Below, piece after piece: positions 55,801-64,000 of a stretch of DNA of 64,000 nucleotides. Each line of letters starts with the position of its first letter. Within the stretch, counting starts at the first letter, position 1. A model generated the notes under the pieces. It was not told where the DNA came from. It saw only the letters and a list, made by a program, of their open reading frames with translations, and did not search any database. The translations under genes were made by a program, and so were the position numbers. Location: assembly GCA_009193035.1 (NCBI GenBank), contig SWDT01000183.1:124001-188000 (forward strand). The letters run 5' to 3'. The DNA comes from Halicephalobus mephisto (taxonomy: Eukaryota > Nematoda > Chromadorea > Rhabditida > Panagrolaimidae).

Positions 55801-58698
55801 GACGAAGAAGCCAAACAAAGAGTCGAACATGAACGTCGAGCTAAACAATTTGAATCTCAATTGATGGAGTTGAGACTTAAATCTGAAGAACAACAACGTC
55901 AGATTCAGGACCTCCAGAACGCCAAAAACAGACTTCAAACAGAAAACAACGAACTTTCTCGTACTTTTGAGGAACTCGACGGACAGATGACCCAGACCAA
56001 TCGTCTGAAGGCCCAATTCACGTCCCAACTCGAGGAAGCCAAGAGACAATCCAACGAAGAAATGAGAGAAAAACAATCCTTAAATATCCTCTCCAAGAAT
56101 CTTCAACATGAACTTGATCAACTTCGTGATTCTCTTGAAGAAGAAATCGCTTCTAAATCTGATCTTCTTCGTCAACTTAGTAGAGCTCAAACTGAAGCCC
56201 AACAATGGAAGGCTAAACTCGAAAGTGAAGCCCTCGTTGGAGCCGACGAGATGGATGATCTTCGTCGTAAACAATTGGGTCAAATTCAGGAGCTCCAAGC
56301 CGACCTTGATGCTGCTACTGTCAAGTTTGCTGCATTGGAGAAAACTAAAGCAAGACTTCAAAACGATTCTGAATCTGCTAGAACTGAAGCCGACATTCTT
56401 GCTCATACTATATCCCAACTTGAGAAAAAACAAAAAGCTTTCGACAAAATCGTGGATGAATGGCGTAAGAAGGCTGATGATCTTCAAAGTGAACTTGATG
56501 CTGCTCAACGTGAAGCTCGTCAACAAGCAAATGAAGCTCACAGACTCCGCGGAAATCAAGATCAACTTACTGATCATGTTGAATCTCTTCGTCGCGAAAA
56601 CAAGGCCCTCGCTCAGGAGATCCGCGAAATGCAAGATGCTCTTGCTGATGGTGGACGAAACACTTTCGAACTTCAGAAGACCCAGAAGAGACTCGAAAGC
56701 GAGAAACAAGAACTTCAACATGCTCTTGATGAAGCCGAAGCCGCTCTCGAAGCCGAAGAATCCAAAGTCCTTCGTGCTCAAGTCGAAGTCCAGCAAATTC
56801 GTGCTGAAATCGAAAAAAGAGTTCAAGAAAAAGAAGAAGAATTCGAAAACATCCGCAAAAATCACCAAAGAGCCATGGAAGGCCTCCAGGCAACTTTGGA
56901 ATCTGAAGCCAAGAGCAAATCCGAACTCCTCCGTGCCAAGAAGAAGCTCGAAGCCGACATCAATGTAAGTTATCTATTTTTTAATTATATTAAATCACCA
57001 AGTAAAATAATCAAAAATAAAAAAAATAATATTTATTTTTTCGTATGAATTAATCGCAAGAAAAAAATAAATTCAAAAATAGCGCGCTGTCCCTGATTTG
57101 CAATTTTCGATACTGTAGCAGACCAGTCCAAGAAGGTCTCGTCTTGGTCCAGCATAGGTTTTTTAGGAAATTCCGGTCTAGTGTAGATTTCTCTGGAAAG
57201 TTCTAAGCCCACCCTAAAAAGTCACAATTTATAAGATCTAAATTAGAAGCGCGTTGATTATATATGATTACTAAAGATTTTTGAAATTATTATTTTTTAG
57301 AGCTTTTTAGAATTATATGAAATTCCGAAATTACTAGTTTTTAAAACTTTTTAGAATTATATGAAAATTTTGAAATTGTTAAGTTTAGAATTATATGAAA
57401 ATTTCGAAATTATTAAGTTTAGGATTATGTGAAAATTTCGAAATTATTAAGTTTAGGATTATGCGAAATTTTAGTTTAACAGTGTGTTTTGCTAACTCGA
57501 TTGTGCACTTCTCGAAGAAATGATCAATGATAAAGTACTTGCAGGAGCTTGAAATCGCCTTGGACCACGCCAATAAGGCTAATGAAGATGCCCAGAAGAA
57601 CATCCGTCGCTACATCGAGAGCATCAAGGAGATCCAGAGCCAGATTGGAGAGGAGCAACGCCGTAGAGATGACTTCCGCGAGAGTTTCATCAATGCTGAG
57701 AAGAAACTTGGTCTTGAAAAATTGGAACATGACGAACTTGTTGGAGTTGTGGATAATCTTCAAAGAATCAAGAAACAACTCGAAATTGATCTCAATGATC
57801 TCCAAGTCCGCAACAACGAACTCCGAGCCGACAACACCTCCCTCCAAGCCGCCAAAGCCAAACTCGAAGCCGAACTTACCTTGTTGGCCGCGGATTACTC
57901 CGAAGCCGCAGCTGAAGTCCAATCTGCCGACGAACGCACCAAGAGAGCCGCTTACGACGCCGCTAAAGTTGCTGAAGATCTCAAGAACCAACAAGAACGT
58001 AGCAACCAAGCCGAACGTCAAAAGAAGAACCTCGAATACCAAACTAAAGAAATGCAGGCCAAGATTGAAGAAGCCGAACAAGCCGCCCTCAAAGGAGGTG
58101 CTAAAATCATTGCCAAGCTCGAAACCCGTCTCAAGGCCGTTGAAGCCGAATTCGAGAGTGAGCAACGTCGCATTGCTGATGCTGCCAAGAACCTCAGCAA
58201 GAGTGACCGCAAAGCCCGCGAACTTCAATTCCAGGTAATTTCCATATATCAAAAGTTATTTTCCACATGTGAAACTTGATTTTCATATATCAAAAGTTAC
58301 TTTTCACATGTGAAACTTGATTTTCATATATCAAAAGTTATTTTCCATATATGAAACTTGATTTTCATATATCAAAAGTTATTTTCCACATGTGAAACTT
58401 GATTTTCATATATCAAAAACGAAAATCCATGTATGAAACTTCATTTTTTAAGGTTGAAGAAGAGCGCAAAAACTTCGAAAAGCTCACAGATCTCGTTGAA
58501 AAACTCCAAGCTAAGATCAAGATCCAACGAAGACTCATCGAGGAAGCCGAGGAGACTGCGAATAACTCCCTCCAGAAGTACCGTCAAGTCCAACTCGCCC
58601 TCGAATCCGCGGAAAGCAAGGCCGAAGCCGCAGAACAAAGCCTCAACAAGCTCCGTACCAGATCCCGTGGCTTGCTCAAGTCCCCCACCGTCGCTTGA
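49814..58698 (+). CDS. Muscle myosin heavy chain (class II)
   Basis: Six exons join in frame without a break: 49814-50146, 51243-51699, 52205-53298, 53947-56964, 57545-58234 and 58453-58698. They give 1945 residues, the usual length for nematode sarcomeric myosin. The motor starts [13 protein letters not shown]; the P-loop GESGAGKT is at 174-181, switch II lies in [20 protein letters not shown], loop 2 is the Ala/Gly/Lys-rich [17 protein letters not shown] (about 632-650), and the actin-site segment [12 protein letters not shown] follows. The lever arm has FQAQIRWFY and NWPWFKLY. From about residue 850 a continuous heptad-repeat coiled coil runs to [20 protein letters not shown], with a short tail ending LLKSPTVA. 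It drives thick-filament contraction. I cannot say which nematode isoform it is; the proximal rod differs clearly from UNC-54 as I remember it. Rod exons use mainly GAA/CAA/CTT codons. AATAAA is at 58928. Confidence 0.95.
50775..50918 (-). other. Antisense 47-codon ORF inside myosin intron 1
   Basis: In an otherwise A/T-poor-complexity intron, 50770-50930 has normal coding-like composition. The minus strand has an acceptor (TTTTTTACAG) two bases before ATG 50918 and a frame [20 protein letters not shown], then [20 protein letters not shown], then FWQQQTT and a stop. It has three Cys and a Gly-rich end. A plus-strand acceptor (GTTGCTTACAG) followed by [11 protein letters not shown] and a stop overlaps it, so an alternative myosin exon is another option. 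No family is recognised. Confidence 0.3.
53330..53830. repeat. GAATCTTCCAGAAGCTAATAG minisatellite in myosin intron 3
   Basis: About ten copies of a 47-50 bp unit (TTTTAGAATCTTCCAGAAGC, then TAATAGAAACTTCTAAAAG) fill the intron. Many contain GAATCTTCCAGAA, which fits an inverted GAA/TTC triple (for example 53544 and 53593). Confidence 0.65.
56965..57544 (+). other. Myosin intron 4
   Basis: A 580-nt intron between ..KKLEADIN and [11 protein letters not shown]. 57060-57250 is more complex and carries ATACTGTAGCAGACCAGTCC. 57340-57480 repeats ATGAAAATTTCGAAATTATT about four times. No alternative exon is evident. Confidence 0.5.
58238..58440. repeat. 45-bp tandem repeat filling myosin intron 5
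   Basis: About 4.5 copies of TTCATATATCAAAAGTTATT + TTCCACATGTGAAACTTGATT occupy essentially the whole 218-nt intron, from just after the donor to just before the acceptor. Each copy has the palindromes CATATATG-like and CACATGTG. Confidence 0.75.
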
Positions 58699-58933
58699 AT
58701 TCACCACTCTATATGAAGTCAAAACAGGCCACAGTAACCCGAATATATATAACTGTCAACGAATAGTCGAATTTGAATCTGCAATAGTGAATTATTTCTG
58801 TCAGTTTTTCTTTTTTTTAGAACCGTTTTTCCTAAACGAAATTGTGTTTCGAGTTTCTCCGCTGTCCGATCAACCATTGACGAAACTACCGAATCCATGT
58901 TTACTTGACAAATCCCTCAACATTGAAAATAAA

Positions 58934-59320
58934 GCTGTGTTTTTTGAAGTTCTTCGATCACAGAAATCCGGGATTTCACCAAATATAAGATAGTATGTAA
59001 TCACACGGCATCGGCCAGGTTCTTGAGGAGATTTGGTATTGCTTCTTTATTCCGGAAATGACATATCAAGTCTCCAAAAAATGAATGCAAATTTGCTCCC
59101 TCTATTTCGTTACATTTACATCATTTCTTTCGTTTTTATACTTTTTGAAGTTAAATTAATATAATATACCAGTTAAGTAAGAAAAAATCCCGAAATCAGA
59201 GGAGAGTAACTCCGATACGACAGACTAAAAAACACTGATTAGGGAATTCTGAAAACAACGTGTCATCTCCTACCGTACTTCTCAGGGACTTTCGTGCTAG
59301 GAACCAATTCGCGTCCCATA
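58934..59320. other. Myosin 3' flank
   Basis: Unique, moderately A/T-rich sequence follows the myosin polyadenylation signal. I see no gene. GGGACTTTCGTGCTAGGAAC at about 59287 is a member of the dispersed TTTCGTG..GGACC motif family. Confidence 0.4.
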
Positions 59321-59600
59321 TCAGCTTCTGGCTGCACGACGTTCGCTCCCCGTTTTCTCCTTTTCGACTTTCCTTAATTTCGAAATTCTTTTTAAATTGA
59401 TCTTTCCTTCCTTAGTTAAATTAAGTTAATTTAACTACAAAAAAATTAATATAAAATTAAATAAATGAGATAAAACTTGCGAAATAGAGGGAGAAACTGT
59501 CGCTGGGGGACGACTGTCGTACAGCTTCGGCTTTCTTAAGGTATTCCTCCTCTCCGATTATTATTCGTTTTGAGTTTTTTAAATTAATTTTCTCTTAACT
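59320..59600. repeat. Relatives of the 19.6-kb repeat upstream of ABCE1
   Basis: GACGTTCGCTCCCCGTTTTC, AATTTCGAAATTCTTTTTAA, AATTAATATAAAATTAAATA and GAGATAAAACTTGCGAAATA follow in the same order as in 19.6-19.93 kb. CTGTCGCTGGGGGACGACTG near 59498 is an inverted copy of its core. Confidence 0.55.
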
Positions 59601-59726
59601 CGAAAATTAAGTTAATTGAACTTTTAAAAATGCATAAAACGAAAAAAATTAGATAAATCTGACGAAATAGAGGAAGAAAATGCCTGGAGGAAAAGATTGT
59701 TGTAGATCTGAAATAAAGAAGTAACG

Positions 59727-59866
59727 TTAATGTCCTGTGTGATTTCAAAATAGCGAATTTGTGATCGACAAAGGAACAACATTGTGCAATAGTGACGCGA
59801 TACGTAAATCTTGTTTTTCGTTTTCAATTTTTTAATTTTTTCCAGCGATTATTACTTAATTATGGA
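59727..59866 (+). promoter_or_regulatory. Third copy of the paralogue promoter module, upstream of ABCE1
   Basis: AAGTAACGTTAATGTCC, GTGATTTCAAAATAGCG, ACATTGTGCAATAGTGAC, a weak TATA position (ATACGTAAATC), a T-rich tract and TTTTCCAGCGATTATTACTT leading to ATGGATTAA match the order in the modules at 22384 and 19545. The little ATG frame closes at once. The true ABCE1 start is 240 bases downstream, so this may be the ABCE1 promoter and leader, or a relic. Confidence 0.5.
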
Positions 59867-60101
59867 TTAACAGCTGTTTTTCAGCAATTATTATTCATTA
59901 TAGACCCGCATGTGGATTTTATAACTTTCTTTTTTAATCCATATAAAAATGTGGAATTTGTTCTTCCCTCGTTCTTTGGCGTTGTGTCCATTTCCGTCTG
60001 TTTAGTTTCACGTCCAACTCGACTTTTTTCTTCGTTTTGCTTTTGGTTTTGTTATATCCTGAGGTATTTGTTGTTTCTGATTACCTGACGATTTGAGGAA
60101 C

Positions 60102-62151
60102 ATGGCGATGAACAAACGGATGAACAAGGACCAGGTCCAGAGTCAGATGACTCGAATTGCGATTGTGAATAACGACAGATGCAAGCCTAAAAATTGCGGA
60201 TTAGTTTGTAAAAAAAGCTGTCCTGTGGTCAAACAAGGTTTGTTTGTACTTATTTCGTTATTTTAGAGGATTTTAATATATGGAATACTATGTTTCAGGA
60301 AAACAGTGCATCGTTGTCGAGGCGACTTCGAAAATTGCCGAAATTTCTGAAGCGCTCTGTATTGGTTGCGGCATCTGTGTCAAGGTTAGCTCTTCATTCC
60401 TCATTATATTCTGAAAAGCACCGTTTTAGAAATGTCCCTATGGAGCAATCACAATCATCAACTTGCCGTCTAATTTGGAGAAGGACACAACTCACAGATA
60501 CAGCGCTAACTCGTTCAAGCTCCACCGGTTGCCCATGCCCCGTCTTGGCCAAGTCCTCGGTCTCGTAGGAACTAACGGTATTGGAAAATCCACTGCTTTG
60601 AAGGTCTTGGCTGGGCAGATCAAGCCCAATTTGGGAAATTTCCAAGCCACTCCTGATTGGCCGACTATTTTACAACATTACCGAGGCTCAGAACTCCAGA
60701 ATTACTTTATTCGGTTGCTAGAAGACAAGTTGAAAGTTCTCATCAAGCCCCAGTATGTCGATCAAATTCCTAGAGCCATCAAGGACAAAACAATTACTGT
60801 AGAGCAGATGCTGAAAAGCAAGTGCGATCGAGACAACTTTGACTATGCCATTACTGAACTCGAGCTTACCAACGTTCTGGACCGAAAAATCGCTGATCTC
60901 TCTGGTGGTGAACTTCAAAGATTTGCGATTGCTATGGCTATTGTTCAGAAAGCCGATGTCTACATGTTTGACGAGCCTTCCAGTTACTTGGATGTCCGAC
61001 AGCGTCTCCAAGCAGCCAAGATTATTAGAGACCTTGTGAGACACGACAACTACGTCATCGTTGTTGAACACGACTTGGCTGTTCTTGATTACCTTTCTGA
61101 TTTCGTTTGCTGTTTGTATGGCTCTCCCGGCGTTTATGGAGTTGTTACTTTGCCTTCTGGAGTTCGTGAGGGCATTAATCAGTTTTTGGAGGGATTTATT
61201 CAAAGTGAGAATATGCGTTTTCGGTAAGTATTTCAGTTACTTTCTTTATAGACTAAAATTTCCAGTGAAACTTCTCTGTCTTTCAAAGTAACAGATCAAA
61301 TAGATCAAGAGGTTTCCAAACGTACCAGTCATTATGCTTACCCAGCTTGTGAAAAGAAACTTGGTAATTTTCACATGAATGTGCAACCTGGAGAATTTAC
61401 TGATTCTGAGATTATTGTCCTACTAGGAGAAAACGGTACTGGTAAAACGACAATGATTAAGATGCTTGCTGGCCATTTGAAACCTGATCCAAATCCCGAT
61501 GGAACTGAGGTTGAAATTCCCGTGTTGAATATTTCTTACAAACCCCAAAAGATTGCCCCCAAATATGATGGACTTGTTCGTCATCTTTTGCTTGAAAGAA
61601 TCCCACAAATGGTGAACCATCCTACTTTCAAGACAGATGTCTTGAATCCTCTACAAATTGAACGACTTTTGGATTTGGAAGTCCAGAATTTATCCGGTGG
61701 TGAACTTCAACGTATTGCATTAGTTCTTTGCTTAGGAAAACCGGCTGATGTGTACCTTATTGATGAACCTAGTGCTTATCTAGATTCAGAGCAACGTCTT
61801 CATGCTGCTAAAGTTATTAAACGGTAAGTTTTCTTATATGTAAAGGATTTCATTATCTGTTTTAGCCATGTTTTACATGCTAAGAAAACGGCTTTCATTG
61901 TTGAACACGATTTTATCATGAGCACTTATCTAGCAGACCGAGTGATTGTCATGAATGGTACTCCAGCTATCGATACAACAGCATCTCCTCCATCGTCTCT
62001 CCTTAGTGGAATGAACGAATTTCTACAACAATTGAACATCACCTTCCGTCGAGACAACGAAAGCCATAGACCGAGAATCAACAAACTGGATTCTGTAAAA
62101 GATGTGGAACAGAAGAAGGCTGGCAACTACTTCTTCCTTGATGAAGAGTAA
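60102..62151 (+). CDS. abce-1: ABCE1/Rli1 ribosome-recycling ATPase
   Basis: Five exons, 60102-60237, 60299-60384, 60430-61223, 61266-61823 and 61866-62151, give 619 residues. The N-terminal iron-sulfur domain has both Cys clusters ([23 protein letters not shown] then KCPYGAI). The first ATPase half has Walker [10 protein letters not shown], signature [10 protein letters not shown] and Walker [11 protein letters not shown]. The second half has [19 protein letters not shown] and [10 protein letters not shown], with switch histidines in VEHDL and VEHDF. The end [20 protein letters not shown] matches the family. ABCE1 splits ribosomes after termination and is essential in eukaryotes. Introns are 41-61 nt. 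Human ABCE1 is 599 residues; the extra length is at the N-terminus ([20 protein letters not shown]) and inside the nucleotide-binding halves. Its tail faces the tail of the next gene, 190 bp away. Confidence 0.95.
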
Positions 62152-62341
62152 AAATTCCTATGGAAGTTAACCGGCTGACTGAGTAAGTTATTGTGTCCTC
62201 TAATTGGACTGTTGTTTGATAATATCTTGTTAAAGTTGTTTGAATAATTGATGAAATTTCAAAATTCCATTAGCTGCAAAAAATGATAATGTACTAGAAA
62301 ATTAGCAAAGTACGATCAAATATGTACAATCACCCTTCCAT

Positions 62342-64000
62342 TTAAAAAAAACTTTTTCTATAAGTGGATTGACGTAGCTGATATTCATTTGTAAATTCCT
62401 TCACAATTTCCAAATTTCCTTCATTCTTTGTATCAGCCCATCGGAAGTATTTCTGACATGTCCAGTTACTTTCTTTGTCTTTCTTCATACATGAAGCTTG
62501 AGGTTCAACAAGTAATGTTGGATCAACTGAAATATAACCATTATTTAATAATTAAATTAAAACTTACTTTCAATTGTTTGCGGAATACCAGGAACTTTCT
62601 TTCTTTTTCCTCTATTATCTTTAGGTAAAACCATAGATACCATAACCTTTCCATCAACAACAAATCTAGAAGGTACAGGAGCAATTGTTTGATCTTCTTC
62701 CATAGGTTCTGGAGTTGAAGGTTTAGTAATATCAATAATTGTAGTTGTTGGTTCTTTTTTCTTTGGTGAAATTTTCTTCTTCAAAAATCTTGCAGATCGT
62801 CGTTTTTTTGAAATCGGAGGTTCTGGATTTGCACAATTCGAAGACGTAATATTATCTTCATTTTGATTTTCTTGTTCTTCAACTTCAATCGGAATAATTT
62901 TAACAGATTCTGTAGGACTATTAGCCGTTGGAGAAGTTGAAATATCCAAATCGTCATGCATAGCTGAGATTCTTTTTATTGCTTGATGAGGAAAAATCGA
63001 ATTTCTACGTTTTGACCTTTTAGAGTATTCTTCTAAAAAAACAAAAAATAATAATATTATATATAAAAACCTTACGATTTTCTTCATTGCCAGAATTCGA
63101 GTTTTCTTCTACTTTATTTCCTACAGTAGCATTTGGTAACTGATGGAAAAACGTTTTTCTACGAGGTCTTCCTGAAAAAGAATAATTTTAAAAATTAAAA
63201 TATTTAAAAAACCAAGCATTTAAAACAATTTCTTCAAAAATAAGTATTTTTAAAAATATTCCTTCAAATTAAGTATTTTTAATATACTTTAAAAAGCAAA
63301 ATACATTTAAAGTACAAAATCTTATATAAAATAAACTATTTTTAAAAAGCATTTCCCAAAAATGGACTATTTTTAAAAACCAAAATTTTTCCTAAAACTA
63401 AAATTTCTAGTTCCTCGCGTTGCTTGTGACCATTGATTCACAACAACAGCCGAAACGCAATAACGAGGAAGAAAGACGAGTGGTCAGTCTATCGGACACT
63501 CAAATACTTCTCTAAAAAGAACGAAAAACTCACGAGTCATCATTGACGATTCTCCATTGGGAGAAAGTGACTTCTTTTTAGGCTCTGATAATTTTGAATT
63601 ATCTACTTTTGTTTTTGTTTTTCTACCTCGAGTATTCTGTTGACGTTTTTGAATAGGAATTTGAGCTTCAGTAGGTACTTCTGAATTCACTTCTGTTTTC
63701 GACGTTTCTTCTGAATTTTGAAGTTCTTTCAGACCGTTTTCGTCAATGGGTTCAATAGGGGTATTTTTTTCATCTTCTATAGACTTTGATTCAGGTTTTG
63801 TAATTTCAAAAGCATTAGTAGTATCCATTTTTGTGTTCTCGTCGACTTTTGGAGGTAAAGGTTGAAGACAGTCAGTTGAATCAGGAATAGAGTTATCATC
63901 AGGCAAAACTTCTTCATTGACTTCTGGAGATTCAGATTGGGCATCTTTAATCAATTCAAAAGCAAGGTTATCATTAGGCAAAACTTCTTCATTGACTTCT
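62342..64000 (-). CDS. Disordered nuclear-type protein, 5' end outside the window
   Basis: Four exons are visible: 64000-63534 (open to the edge), 63171-63076, 63032-62568 and 62526-62342, all in phase. The protein is rich in Ser, Glu, Lys and Asn. It has a tandem repeat VNEEVLP(N/D)DN at the start of the visible part, basic patches RGRKTKTK, RRPRRKTFF, SKRSKRRNS and KKRRSARFLKKKISPKKK that look like nuclear-localisation or AT-hook-like sequences, and acidic stretches between. The C-terminal 60 residues differ, with two Cys and aromatic residues (CMKKDKESNWTCQKYFRWAD), and may form a small folded domain. I recognise no family; a chromatin-associated protein is a guess from composition. Confidence 0.6.

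Noticed and set aside
56080..56968. Long frames (262-286 codons) overlapping the myosin rod on both strands
   Set aside because: Shadow frames of the heptad-repeat coding sequence; the myosin frame is continuous and matches the family throughout.
59792..60088. 98-codon Phe-rich frame upstream of ABCE1
   Set aside because: It lies in T-rich leader or promoter DNA; the ABCE1 protein starts at 60102 in a different frame with the conserved iron-sulfur domain.

Overview
The window is eukaryotic, and I read it as a nematode chromosome segment. It is very A/T rich, with short introns (often 42-60 nt) that start GT(A/G)AG and end in TTTTCAG. The muscle myosin has a nematode-style N-terminus (DPGW.YLRR.REQ, then [16 protein letters not shown]), and one 20-base stretch matches the nematode spliced leader SL1 with a single mismatch. 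I cannot name the species. There are no bacterial-style operons, no rRNA or tRNA genes that I can see, and no CRISPR array.

Layout. 1-1476 is the 3' end of an unrecognised plus-strand gene. 1.6-9.7 kb is a gene-poor mosaic of tandem repeats and short inverted-repeat elements. 9.76-12.8 kb (minus) encodes a 674-residue protein with two blocks of Arg-rich 23-residue STPR repeats. 12.8-18.4 kb is repeats, one GC-rich island and 2.5 kb of A/T low complexity. 18.4-25.4 kb holds two divergent paralogues: a short, RING-less minus-strand copy and a full 786-residue RING/IBR-like plus-strand copy. 26.2-30.4 kb (minus) is a KANSL3/SUMV-2-like NSL-complex subunit. 31.2-31.8 kb (minus) is a small membrane-anchored protein with a degenerate retropepsin-like domain. 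35.45-37.24 kb (plus) is an SLC17-type transporter. 38.7-43.4 kb (minus) is a tetraspanin with two alternative 3' ends for its last membrane segment. 43.4-49.7 kb is a repeat-rich intergenic stretch with a few orphan exon-like pieces. 49.8-58.7 kb (plus) is a complete muscle myosin heavy chain, 60.1-62.15 kb (plus) is ABCE1/Rli1, and 62.3 kb to the edge (minus) is a disordered nuclear-type protein cut by the window end.

The genes do not form one pathway. They are ordinary single genes of chromatin/transcription (STPR protein, SUMV-2/KANSL3), ubiquitin-type signalling (RING/IBR-like), membranes (SLC17, tetraspanin), muscle (myosin) and translation (ABCE1). The unusual content lies in how repeats and duplications are arranged: a near-identical 5' block shared by two otherwise diverged paralogues, a related promoter module that recurs upstream of ABCE1, an inverted-repeat element family that always sits as dimers or trimers, a pogo-like element inside an intron, and several dispersed satellite motifs.

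I found no single clearly new multi-gene system. The best candidates for a second look are the paralogue pair with its shared promoter, the SL1-like stretch, the tetraspanin alternative ends and the degenerate protease-like membrane protein. Exon boundaries were placed by eye from splice motifs and reading-frame continuity.
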